This document shows, piece by piece, positions 1 to 6,157 of a DNA stretch of 13,241 nucleotides. The stretch is from positions 1-13,241 of the forward strand of contig DXMJ01000039.1 in the NCBI GenBank assembly GCA_019414265.1, in the 5' to 3' direction. Position numbers and translations under genes: made by a program. Within the stretch, counting starts at the first letter, position 1, and each line of letters starts with the position of its first letter. The notes under the pieces were generated by a model that searched no databases, was not told the DNA's origin, and saw only the letters and a program-made list of their open reading frames with translations. This stretch comes from Collinsella sp. (lineage in GTDB: Bacteria > Actinomycetota > Coriobacteriia > Coriobacteriales > Coriobacteriaceae).

Positions 1-116
1 CGGCGGCCGCGCCCCGCTGCGTCGCTTCGCTCCTTGCGTGCTGCGCTGGAAAACGCTTCGCGTTTCCTCAGCTCCGCACCCTTGCGGGTTCGAATTCCTC
101 CGCTTGCCCACAAGAA
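1..116 (+). other. tRNA-like 3' fragment (possible tRNA remnant)
   Basis: Positions 84-110 look like the T-arm and 3' end of a tRNA read on the plus strand: GCGGG, the T-loop TTCGAAT at 89-95, then TCCTC and a terminal CCA-like CCCA at 107-110. The rest of a tRNA cannot be found. There is no D-arm, no convincing anticodon arm and no 5' strand matching the 3' acceptor bases. The T-stem has a mismatch and lacks the conserved G53-C61 pair. A small hairpin lies at 51-65 (AAACGC/GCGTTT, loop TTC). This could be a decayed tRNA, an integration scar carrying a tRNA 3' end, or the end of an unusual RNA that begins left of the window. Confidence 0.3.
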
Positions 117-155
117 AGCGCCCTGGGCCGTTATGGGCTTAGGGCGCTCAGTTTT
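117..155. terminator. Rho-independent terminator, probably bidirectional
   Basis: Two 13-nt arms, 117-129 and 136-148, pair fully (two G-U pairs) around a 6-nt loop, and TTTT follows at 152-155 on the plus strand. On the minus strand the stem is followed by TTTCTTG. It therefore sits where it could end both the minus-strand tRNA-Gln transcript and any plus-strand RNA ending at the tRNA-like fragment. Confidence 0.75.
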
Positions 156-157
156 AA

Positions 158-232
158 TGGCTGGGACGGAGGGATTCGAACCCCCAACAGCCGGCACCAA
201 AAACCGGAGTTCTACCGTTGAACTACGTCCCA
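158..232 (-). tRNA. tRNA-Gln (anticodon UUG), CCA encoded
   Basis: On the minus strand a full cloverleaf can be drawn. The acceptor stem TGGGACG (5' end at 232) pairs with CGTCCCA, followed by discriminator G and an encoded CCA at 158-160. The D-arm is GTTC...GAAC. The anticodon stem CCGGT/GCCGG closes a seven-base loop TTTTGGT, which gives anticodon TTG (UUG in RNA), glutamine. The T-arm is GGGGG-TTCGAAT-CCCTC. The gene lies 38 bp after the stop of the peptidoglycan-binding gene on the same strand, and a terminator follows at 117-155. A plus-strand open frame across this tRNA is only the usual spurious translation of tRNA sequence. Confidence 0.95.
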
Positions 233-241
233 ATGTGTGGT

Positions 242-257
242 GTTGCCCAAAAGCAAC
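242..257 (-). other. Small hairpin between peptidoglycan-binding gene and tRNA-Gln
   Basis: GTTGC and GCAAC form a 5-bp stem with a 6-nt loop. It has no real T-run after it. It could be a processing signal if the tRNA is read through from the upstream gene, or it may mean nothing. Confidence 0.25.
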
Positions 258-270
258 TCGTCTAGTTTAC

Positions 271-1176
271 CTAATCTGCGAGGGCATCGCAAACGCCGTC
301 GAGTAGGCGTACGGCGAGCGTCTGCGCGTCGCTGGCCGTGAAGGTGCCGTTGTAGCGCGTCATGCCCGTGAGCTCAATGCGAATGCGAGCCGGCTTCTGC
401 TGCGCGGCGACATTGGCGGTGCGGATGCGCTGGGCCAGGTTGTGGCACTCGGCGAGGGCAATCGTGGCGCGTGGCGCGGCGTCGGCGGGCAGCTCGTCGC
501 TTGCGATCTCGAGCACCAGGTCAACGTCGGTTGGGACCTCGGAGTCGCAGAGCATCATGCCGCTGTTGTCGGTCGTTGCCGTGGCGATGTTCCACATGCG
601 CGAAGCAACGCTGCGTGCGATGGGGTCCTCACCGATAACGGCGATCTGGAAACGCTCGAGCACGTTGGCGGCGCGAGCAAAACCGATGCGGGACTCGGCT
701 TCGGTGACCGAGGGCTTGCCCTCCCACACATGGTGCAGGCGGTTGATGTAGGCGTAGGTGTCTTGGAAGGCCATGCCGTCGGCAAACAGGCCGACATTTT
801 CCTGGAACTGCTGCAGGGCGGCCTCGGTATGCGGACCAAAGTAGCCGTCGTCTTCGCCACAGGCAAAGCCCAAAACGTTGAGAGCGCGCTGCAGGGCCTG
901 CACATCGGCGCCATGGAAATTGGGCATGCGCAGATACAGAGTGCGGTCGCCCAGCTTATACGAGGCGTCGACCAGGGCGCTCCAACAGGGGATATCGACG
1001 GCATGACCGGCAGCAAGGCCGCTGTCGAGCCTGAAGGTGCTGACGGCCTGCTCGGTGGTGGTGCCAAAGCGCTTGTCGGCGACCTCGTCGGCATCGATGG
1101 TGTAACCGAGCTGCAGAAGGCGGGACTGAACATCCTCGACGGCTGCTCCCTGCATGCCCGTGGTAATAGGTTCCAT
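271..1176 (-). CDS. Protein with two peptidoglycan-binding (PG_binding_1) domains and a degenerate amidase-like C-terminus
   Basis: A 301-residue protein. Two repeats match the PG_binding_1 fold (PF01471). The first is at about residues 8-70 (VEDVQSRLLQLGY ... FGTTTEQAVSTFR). The second is at about 87-140 (VQALQRALNVLGF ... DGYFGPHTEAALQQFQ). Such modules bind cell-wall peptidoglycan and usually carry a hydrolase. Here the last 130 residues hold no recognisable active site. They loosely follow the order of a zinc amidase (Amidase_3): an AD-like strand near VDLVLEIASD, then LAQRI, then PARIRIELTG and a final helix, but the zinc-binding histidines are absent. No signal peptide or membrane segment is seen, so export is unexplained. 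AAAGGGG at 1184-1190 is a good Shine-Dalgarno 7 nt before the ATG. The two domains are well supported; the amidase relationship is inference. Confidence 0.85.
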   Translation of the reverse strand: MEPITTGMQGAAVEDVQSRLLQLGYTIDADEVADKRFGTTTEQAVSTFRLDSGLAAGHAVDIPCWSALVDASYKLGDRTLYLRMPNFHGADVQALQRALNVLGFACGEDDGYFGPHTEAALQQFQENVGLFADGMAFQDTYAYINRLHHVWEGKPSVTEAESRIGFARAANVLERFQIAVIGEDPIARSVASRMWNIATATTDNSGMMLCDSEVPTDVDLVLEIASDELPADAAPRATIALAECHNLAQRIRTANVAAQQKPARIRIELTGMTRYNGTFTASDAQTLAVRLLDGVCDALAD

Positions 1177-1194
1177 GAACGAACCCCTTTCGGC

Positions 1195-1207
1195 GTACGA
1201 TTCGTAC
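1195..1207. promoter_or_regulatory. Palindrome GTACGATTCGTAC in the leader of the peptidoglycan-binding gene
   Basis: Two 6-bp arms, GTACGA and TCGTAC, flank a single T, starting 5 bp upstream of the ribosome binding site. It could be an operator or a short leader hairpin. There is only one copy in the window, so function is a guess. Confidence 0.2.
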
Positions 1208-1315
1208 TATTTTGAGCGCGTGTCGGATAGACAACGCGAGACAATGCATAAACATGCACTCAACAGTGTAGCAACTTGTACCCAAACGCGCTGCCCACAG
1301 GTTTTGTGACCCCCG

Positions 1316-2341
1316 CTAGTTGAGGCGCTCCACAAAGAAATCTGCCATGGAGAGGAAGAGCTCGCGCGCATGCGGGTCGAGCTCGACGCCTTCGATAGCG
1401 GCCTTGGCCTTGGCGGTCAGGTCGAGCGCATAGTTGTGGGCGAAATCGACAGAGCCGATCTGCTGGAAGATTTCCACGGCGCGCGCGAGCTGCGCGGGGT
1501 CCTCGGTGCCCGAGGAAAGGATTGCCTCGACCTCGTCGTGATGGCGCTCATCAGACAGGGCGTGCACGGCAACGAGCGTGCGTTTACCCTCGGTGATGTC
1601 GGTGCGGAAGTCCTTGTTGGCGGCCTCCTTGGTGCCGATCAAGTTGAGCAGGTCGTCTTGAATCTGGAAGGCAAGGCCCGTGTGCAGCCCAAAGGCGCGC
1701 AGTGCCTCAATCTGCTCTTCGCTGCCGCCGCCGATAATGGCTCCGGCGGCAAGCGGCGTCGCTCCGCTGTAGTACGCGGTCTTGTGCGTCGCCATGTCCA
1801 GATAATCGTCGACCGAAATGTCAAAGCGCCCGTCGCGGACCCAGCCCAGGTCGAGCGCCTGGCCCTCGATGGTACGGACGATCATCTCGGTAAGCTCGTG
1901 GAGCACGCGAAGCTTCACGTCTGCGTTGAGTGTGGGGTCGTCGAGAACCGTCTTGGTGACCATGGTGAGCGCCAGGTCACCGCAGTTGATGGCAAGACCG
2001 GTGCCCTCGGTAAGGTGCATGCAGGGCTTGCCGCGACGAATCTGCCCGTTGTCGGCGATGTCGTCGTGGATGAGTGCGCCCGACTGAAAGTGCTCGATGG
2101 CCGCCGCTGCGCTGCGGGCGCTCTCAAAGCTGCCGCCTACCGCAGTGGCGGCGAGCATGCAGATGAGCGGGCGGTGGCGCTTGCCAGCGTTTGCCGTAAA
2201 TGCCGAGAGCGGGGTATACAGGTAGCGCTCGATATCGGCGGAAGTCGCCTGTCCGTCAAAGAACGTGGCCAGATAGTCGTTAATCTGGTCAAAGTGCTGG
2301 GCTAAAAAGCTGGTAAACGGACTGGACACGGGTTCTCGCAT
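1316..2341 (-). CDS. trans-polyprenyl diphosphate synthase (IspA/IdsA family)
   Basis: A 341-residue isoprenyl diphosphate synthase that condenses isopentenyl diphosphate onto an allylic diphosphate in the cytoplasm. Family landmarks are in order: GKRHRP at 53-58, the first Asp-rich motif HDDIAD at 92-97 followed by RRGKP, GQALDL at 160-165, HKTAYYSGATP at 186-196, the second Asp-rich region FQIQDDLLN at 225-233, and EGKRTL at 251-256. The second motif ends in Asn where many members have Asp (DDxxD). Small residues (Gly89, Ala90) sit just before the first motif; in this family bulky residues there shorten the product, so a longer chain is possible, but product length cannot be decided. The start has only a weak Shine-Dalgarno. 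It lies 115 bp after the PTS gene on the same strand, with no strong terminator between. Its product would serve quinone or cell-wall lipid carrier synthesis; it has no evident tie to sugar import. Confidence 0.93.
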   Translation of the reverse strand: MREPVSSPFTSFLAQHFDQINDYLATFFDGQATSADIERYLYTPLSAFTANAGKRHRPLICMLAATAVGGSFESARSAAAAIEHFQSGALIHDDIADNGQIRRGKPCMHLTEGTGLAINCGDLALTMVTKTVLDDPTLNADVKLRVLHELTEMIVRTIEGQALDLGWVRDGRFDISVDDYLDMATHKTAYYSGATPLAAGAIIGGGSEEQIEALRAFGLHTGLAFQIQDDLLNLIGTKEAANKDFRTDITEGKRTLVAVHALSDERHHDEVEAILSSGTEDPAQLARAVEIFQQIGSVDFAHNYALDLTAKAKAAIEGVELDPHARELFLSMADFFVERLN

Positions 2342-2456
2342 TCTTTGATAGGTTGCATCGTTGCATTATGCAGACAACATATTGCCACATTAGGGCGTCG
2401 AGCGCGGCGGTTGAAGACGATTGGTCCATGCGGCCGCAAGTGCGGTAGGGGCTTGG

Positions 2457-4907
2457 CTAGATAAGCCCAAAGTGTTCGAGCGCGGTGACGACGCCGTCGT
2501 GGTCGATGCTGTCGGTGACATAGTCGGCCTTTTCCTTGAGGAAGTCCGGCGCGTTGCCCATGGCGATGCCAACGTCGACGGCGTTCATCAGCGAGACGTC
2601 ATTGCTGGCGTCGCCGATGCCGTATACGGTTCCGTGGTGGGGATCGAGGGCGTCGAGTACGGACTGGATACCCTCGCGCTTGGTGCATTCGCGAGGCGAA
2701 ATCTCGGTCACTTCGAGCTCGAGCTCGTTAAAGCAGAGCAGCGGCTCAAACGCTTGATCCTGAGCGATGCGGTTGGCAAGCGACGTGGACATTAAGATCT
2801 TGTAGGCGCTGTAATGTTGCAGCTGCGTAATTGCATCGCCCACGGTGCGGGCGTATCCCGGGGCGTCGGGCGCATCGGCACTCATGCGAACGACGCCATT
2901 GAGTCCCTCAAAACGAATCACTTCGTCCGATTGCTCAAGAATGGGAGCAAGGCGCTGCAGCATGCCGGGCGTCATCGCCAAATCGCGAATCACGTGTCCC
3001 TCAAGTTCGACATAGCCACCCGCGAGGCAGACGATGCCGGTCCAGGGCAGCTCGAGCAGCTTTGGATGGATGCAGCTCAGCGTGCGCCCTGTGCAGATAA
3101 ACGCCATATTGCCCTTGGCGACAAAATCACGGATGGCTTGCGAGACCGCTTCATTGGGATAGGGGGAGAGGTCTCGCTCGCTCTCGGGAAGCTCTTGTGC
3201 CACTCGAGGGTCTTGCCAGGCGAGTGTTCCGTCGATATCGAAGAAGCAGATATCGCCGCGCTTATGGGCTGCGCTGGCGGCAGGGGAGGCCGAGGTGGTG
3301 GGCACAAATCCCGGCTCGAGGCCCATGATCTGGTCAAAATGCTCTTTAACGCGGGGAACGGAGATGCCAATAATCACCTGGGCGGTCTTGCCCGTAATGA
3401 TGAGGCCCTTGGCGCCCGCCGCGACGAAGGCTGCGTTGTCTGCGACAACGGAAGGTTCTGCGACCTCAACGCGCAGACGCGTGGCGCAATTGGTCGCTCC
3501 TACAATATTGCTAACGCCACCCAAGAGCGCAACGACTTGCTCAGCAAGCAGATGATCTTGGGATGATTGGTTGTCGGCGCCGTTTTGGGCCGCGCCTTCT
3601 TTGGCAGAGCTTTTTCCCGTCAGACGTGCGAGCGCCGCATCGCTGGCGATATGATCCTCGCGGCCTGGGGTTTTTAGGTCGAAAGCCAGAATGAGGCCCC
3701 GGAAGACCAGAAAAAAGACAGCGCTAAACATCAGACCGATACCGAGCGCCAAAAGGTAGGAGCCGGCATGCATTCGCATGAGTGGGATGAAGTTGAAGGC
3801 CGTCATTTCCATGAGACCGCCCGAGAAGATGCCGACGATGCCAAAGAAGTTCATGGTCATGGCAAGGCAGGAGGACAGGACGGCGTAGAGCAAAAAGAGT
3901 CCGGGATAGGTGAACATAAAGAGAAACTCGAGCGGCTCGGTGACGCCGCATACCACCGAGGCGACGATGGCGGGCAAAAGGATGGCCTTAAGGCCGGCGC
4001 GGCGTTCGGGTTTGGCGGTGAAATAGAATGCTGCCGCGATGGCGGGAAGGCCAAAGAGCTTGCCCCAGCCGGTGGCGGTAAAACCTGCCCAGGGCGCAAG
4101 TTCATTTAAAGGGCGCGTGCTATGGGAGAGAATGGGGAGCAGGTTGGTCCACGTGGCGTAAATACCGTCGTGAATGACCAGATTGTCGTAATAGATGGGC
4201 ATATAGAGCAGATGGTGCAGCCCCATGGGCTCGAGCGCTCGCTCCAAAAACACAAAGATGCCCACGCCGAAGGGGCCGACGCCCGCAAGTGCGTGGCGCA
4301 GCGTTTCGGTCACAGCGTATGCGAAGGGCACGATGGCGGCCGAGATGGCGGCAAGGGCAAACACGGCAAAAAAGCTGATGAGGTAGACCAGCGAGGAACC
4401 CGAGAAGGTGCCGAGCCAATCGGGAACCTTGGCATCGTAGAAGCGGTCATGGATGGCGACGACGGTTGCCGATACCGCCAGCGGGCCGATAATGCCGGTG
4501 TCGAGCGTCTTGATGCCGTCGATGACGGTGATACCGCTGGCGGGGGTCAAAGATGATGGGTACTTAAGCCCAAGGTTGTCTCCGCTCAGCTTAATGATCT
4601 CGCTCAAAAAGAAGCAATAGGCAAAATAGGCCACGAGTGCCTCGAGGCAGCAGCGCGCCGGTTGCTTTTGGGCAAGACCGATAGGCAGCGCTACGGCAAA
4701 AAGGAGCGGGAGACGTTTAAAGACCGTCCACGAGCCGCGCTGGATGATGGTCCAGAAAACGTACCAAGGGGTTCCGTATACGGCGAGGTCACCGACGATG
4801 TCTACGGTCGTGGCGAGGGCGGAGATGCCGACCATGAGGCCTGATATAGAAAACAGCATGGCGGGCGCGAACATGGCTCCGCCAAAACGTTGGATTTTCT
4901 GCAGCAT
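2457..4907 (-). CDS. PTS EIICB sugar transporter fused to a Cof-type HAD phosphatase
   Basis: An 816-residue, three-part protein. Residues 1 to about 415 form a hydrophobic EIIC channel of the glucose/maltose (MalX, PtsG) superfamily, with the signature GVTEPLEF at 321-328. After a polar linker, residues about 455-535 are an EIIB domain; NCATRLR at 473-479 holds the phosphorylated Cys474. After an Ala/Ser/Pro linker, residues about 551-816 are a HAD-IIB (Cof) hydrolase with DIDGTL at 557-562, CTGRT at 606-610, a conserved Lys near KREGI and GDASND at 765-770, so its catalytic residues are intact. There is no EIIA domain, so one must come from elsewhere. The start chosen is the ATG at 4907: GGAAGG at 4914-4919 lies 6 nt before it, whereas an upstream TTG at 4943 has no ribosome site. 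The gene diverges from the GntR gene and has an operator-like palindrome just after its probable promoter. The sugar is unknown. Confidence 0.9.
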   Translation of the reverse strand: MLQKIQRFGGAMFAPAMLFSISGLMVGISALATTVDIVGDLAVYGTPWYVFWTIIQRGSWTVFKRLPLLFAVALPIGLAQKQPARCCLEALVAYFAYCFFLSEIIKLSGDNLGLKYPSSLTPASGITVIDGIKTLDTGIIGPLAVSATVVAIHDRFYDAKVPDWLGTFSGSSLVYLISFFAVFALAAISAAIVPFAYAVTETLRHALAGVGPFGVGIFVFLERALEPMGLHHLLYMPIYYDNLVIHDGIYATWTNLLPILSHSTRPLNELAPWAGFTATGWGKLFGLPAIAAAFYFTAKPERRAGLKAILLPAIVASVVCGVTEPLEFLFMFTYPGLFLLYAVLSSCLAMTMNFFGIVGIFSGGLMEMTAFNFIPLMRMHAGSYLLALGIGLMFSAVFFLVFRGLILAFDLKTPGREDHIASDAALARLTGKSSAKEGAAQNGADNQSSQDHLLAEQVVALLGGVSNIVGATNCATRLRVEVAEPSVVADNAAFVAAGAKGLIITGKTAQVIIGISVPRVKEHFDQIMGLEPGFVPTTSASPAASAAHKRGDICFFDIDGTLAWQDPRVAQELPESERDLSPYPNEAVSQAIRDFVAKGNMAFICTGRTLSCIHPKLLELPWTGIVCLAGGYVELEGHVIRDLAMTPGMLQRLAPILEQSDEVIRFEGLNGVVRMSADAPDAPGYARTVGDAITQLQHYSAYKILMSTSLANRIAQDQAFEPLLCFNELELEVTEISPRECTKREGIQSVLDALDPHHGTVYGIGDASNDVSLMNAVDVGIAMGNAPDFLKEKADYVTDSIDHDGVVTALEHFGLI

Positions 4908-4945
4908 AATATGCCTTCCGGATGCAACATGCTGTGCGAGCAAGA

Positions 4946-4957
4946 ACGTTTAAACAA
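4946..4957. promoter_or_regulatory. Operator-like palindrome O1 (ACGTTTAAACAA), PTS gene side
   Basis: The core GTTTAAAC with an AA extension on one side matches 10 of 12 bases of TTGTTTAAACAA. It lies directly downstream of the likely -10 TACAAT (4965-4970, minus strand) of the PTS gene, a typical place for repression. It is one of four such sites in the window. A further inverted repeat, ACAATGA/TCATTGT at 4954-4969, overlaps it. Confidence 0.6.
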
Positions 4958-4964
4958 TGAACTC

Positions 4965-4970
4965 ATTGTA
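4965..4970 (-). promoter_or_regulatory. Probable -10 element TACAAT for the PTS gene
   Basis: TACAAT on the minus strand differs by one base from TATAAT and lies about 58 bp before the start codon. No good -35 hexamer is visible at 16-18 bp upstream. The O1 palindrome begins 7 bp downstream. Confidence 0.4.
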
Positions 4971-5030
4971 GAGGACTGGCTGCTTGCCGCATTGACGGTT
5001 TTGATTCGGTCCGATTTGGGTTTCGGGGGA

Positions 5031-5042
5031 ACCGTCGACGGT
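5031..5042. promoter_or_regulatory. Perfect 12-bp palindrome ACCGTCGACGGT in the divergent promoter region
   Basis: The sequence equals its own reverse complement. Its left part also pairs with GACGGTT at 4994-5000. It lies midway between the PTS and regulator genes and differs from the TTTAAA operators, so a second DNA-binding protein could act here. There is no direct evidence of function. Confidence 0.3.
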
Positions 5043-5067
5043 AAATAATCCGTACTTTGCCGATAAT

Positions 5068-5079
5068 CGGTTTAAACAA
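5068..5079. promoter_or_regulatory. Operator-like palindrome O2 (CGGTTTAAACAA), regulator gene side
   Basis: The core GTTTAAAC at 5070-5077 followed by AA matches the window's TTGTTTAAACAA pattern. It covers the likely -35 region of the regulator gene, whose -10-like TATCGT is at 5093-5098. This would allow the regulator to repress itself. It is abutted by another palindrome, CCGATAATCGG, at 5060-5070. Confidence 0.6.
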
Positions 5080-5092
5080 CTTCAAGAAATGC

Positions 5093-5098
5093 TATCGT
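5093..5098 (+). promoter_or_regulatory. Probable extended -10 (TGCTATCGT) for the GntR-family gene
   Basis: TATCGT is preceded by TGC, the extended -10 arrangement. The same arrangement, GTTYAAACAACT then 11-12 bp then TATCGT, recurs before the ABC operon at 6064-6069. The transcript would start about 27 bp before the ATG. Confidence 0.4.
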
Positions 5099-5131
5099 GC
5101 CTAGCCATACATATTCATTAGAGGTGAAGTC

Positions 5132-5851
5132 ATGCCAAAAGCGATTTACGAAGGAATCTACCGCGAGATCCGTTCGCGCATCATTAACGGGACTTATGCG
5201 TTTCAGGAGATGCTGCCAACCGAAGCCGAGCTGACCGCGGAATTTGGCTGCACGCGCAATACCGTTCGACGCGCCTTGAGCATGCTGGCCGACCAGATGT
5301 TTGTGCAGCCTATACACGGCAAGGGCGTGCGCGTTATTTGGCTCAAGGGTGAAACCGACATGCTGGGCGCACTCGAGGAAGTCGAGTCGTTTGGCGAATT
5401 TGCAAAGCGCAACAATGCCGTTGCATCGACGGACGTTAAGTCTTTTGAGCATTTGATTTGCACCGAGCAACTCTCTCGTCGCCTGGGCTTTAAGGTGGGC
5501 GAGGAGTTGATTCGCGTGGTGCGTGTCCGAAGCCTCAACGGCAACGCGCGCCAAGTGGACCATGGTTACTTTTTGGAGTCAATCGCCAAGGGCCTGACGC
5601 CCGAGATCGCCGCAAAGTCAATTTACGACTATCTGGAGCACAAACGCGGCGTCAAGGTGATGGCGAGTCGCCGTACAGTGAGCGTCGAGCTCGCCAACGA
5701 TGAGGACTGCAGCTATCTTGACCTCGGCAAATACAACTGCGTTGCCGTCATGGAGAGCCAGTCGTACACCTCGGATGGCATCTTGTTCGAGGTCACGCAT
5801 GCCCGCACGCATCCCGAGATCTTCCACTACCGCGTCAACTCCAAGCGATAG
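5132..5851 (+). CDS. GntR-family transcriptional regulator with UTRA domain, TreR-like
   Basis: A 239-residue regulator. Residues about 4-70 form the GntR winged helix-turn-helix (YREIRSRIINGTY, LPTEAELTAEFGCTRNTVRRA, then the wing HGKGVRV). Residues about 85-235 form the UTRA ligand domain, with stretches such as DHGYFLESIAKGLTPEIAAKSIYDYLE that follow the layout of Bacillus TreR, the trehalose-6-phosphate-responsive repressor. The likely role is a cytoplasmic repressor released by a sugar or sugar phosphate. The start is fixed by GAGGTG at 5121-5126, 5 nt before the ATG. It diverges from the PTS gene and precedes the ABC sugar operon. TTGTTTAAACAA-like palindromes lie in all three promoter regions, so it probably controls both transporters and itself. 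The ligand is inferred only from family resemblance and could be a different sugar phosphate. Confidence 0.92.
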   Translation: MPKAIYEGIYREIRSRIINGTYAFQEMLPTEAELTAEFGCTRNTVRRALSMLADQMFVQPIHGKGVRVIWLKGETDMLGALEEVESFGEFAKRNNAVASTDVKSFEHLICTEQLSRRLGFKVGEELIRVVRVRSLNGNARQVDHGYFLESIAKGLTPEIAAKSIYDYLEHKRGVKVMASRRTVSVELANDEDCSYLDLGKYNCVAVMESQSYTSDGILFEVTHARTHPEIFHYRVNSKR

Positions 5852-5893
5852 CCGGCTAGCTCGCAGCCTGACGAGACTCATGCCCTCAAAGCG

Positions 5894-5940
5894 AAAACGC
5901 CCGGTCAAACCGACGATGCATCGGCTTGACCGGGCGTTTT
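5894..5940 (+). terminator. Strong Rho-independent terminator after the GntR-family gene
   Basis: Arms 5894-5908 and 5926-5940 pair perfectly over 15 bp (AAAACGCCCGGTCAA and its complement). An A-C mismatch and an inner CCGA/TCGG stem close a 7-nt loop. The 3' arm ends in TTTT. The A-run on the 5' side makes it a possible terminator in both directions. It isolates the regulator from the ABC operon, which therefore needs its own promoter. Confidence 0.9.
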
Positions 5941-5962
5941 CTCTGCATTCGATAACAAATAA

Positions 5963-5974
5963 TTGTTTATACAA
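5963..5974. promoter_or_regulatory. Operator-like palindrome O3 (TTGTTTATACAA)
   Basis: A near-perfect palindrome, 11 of 12 bases identical to the TTGTATATACAA operator described for Bacillus subtilis TreR (from memory). It lies 75 bp upstream of O4, before the ABC operon, too far from the probable -10 to block polymerase directly. It may act as an auxiliary site. Confidence 0.65.
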
Positions 5975-6037
5975 AACTTGTCAAGTATCAAGTTGAAATT
6001 ACCGTTCACCGAAGTTTTTCTACCGCTCTAGTAATAC

Positions 6038-6049
6038 TTGTTCAAACAA
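6038..6049. promoter_or_regulatory. Operator-like palindrome O4 (TTGTTCAAACAA) at the ABC operon promoter
   Basis: TTGTT and AACAA arms match the other three sites. The stretch GTTCAAACAACT (6040-6051) followed by 12 bp and TATCGT (6064-6069) copies the arrangement before the GntR-family gene. The site therefore overlaps the likely -35 region of the ABC operon promoter. Confidence 0.65.
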
Positions 6050-6063
6050 CTAGTCAAATAGCG

Positions 6064-6069
6064 TATCGT
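6064..6069 (+). promoter_or_regulatory. Possible -10 element (TATCGT) of the ABC operon
   Basis: The hexamer is placed relative to O4 as the TATCGT before the regulator gene is placed relative to O2. It matches only four of six consensus bases. TAATAC at 6032-6037 is an alternative -10, directly upstream of O4. Confidence 0.35.
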
Positions 6070-6083
6070 TCAAATCAGCAAAA

Positions 6084-6134
6084 GGGGCAAAGTCCCCGAG
6101 CCAATCTCCGAAGGCGGCGGCAAAGGGTGCCGCC
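6084..6134 (+). promoter_or_regulatory. Structured leader of the solute-binding protein gene
   Basis: Two hairpins lie in the predicted leader. GGGG/CCCC with a 6-nt loop is at 6084-6097. GGCGGCA/TGCCGCC with a 5-nt loop is at 6116-6134, ending 8 nt before the Shine-Dalgarno. Neither has a T-run or covers the ribosome site. They could stabilise the message or set spacing for translation. No known riboswitch pattern was recognised. Confidence 0.35.
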
Positions 6135-6157
6135 ACGGTGTGAAAGGGTGGATTGTA

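Noticed and set aside
34..306. 90-residue plus-strand open frame
   Set aside because: Its translation (for example AGTEGFEPPTAGTKNRSSTVE) is the familiar spurious reading of tRNA sequence; the frame crosses the tRNA-Gln and the terminator.
442..1215. Long plus-strand open frame opposite the peptidoglycan-binding gene
   Set aside because: It is a shadow frame caused by GC-rich codon use. The minus-strand frame has clear PG_binding_1 repeats and a good ribosome site.
4905..4943. Upstream TTG start for the PTS gene
   Set aside because: There is no Shine-Dalgarno before 4943, while GGAAGG sits 6 nt before the ATG at 4907. The extra residues also contain the ribosome site itself.
4975..5070. A CcpA-type cre site in the divergent promoter region
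   Set aside because: No stretch matches the cre pattern (WTGNNARCGNWWWCAW) well enough; the visible palindromes are of other types.
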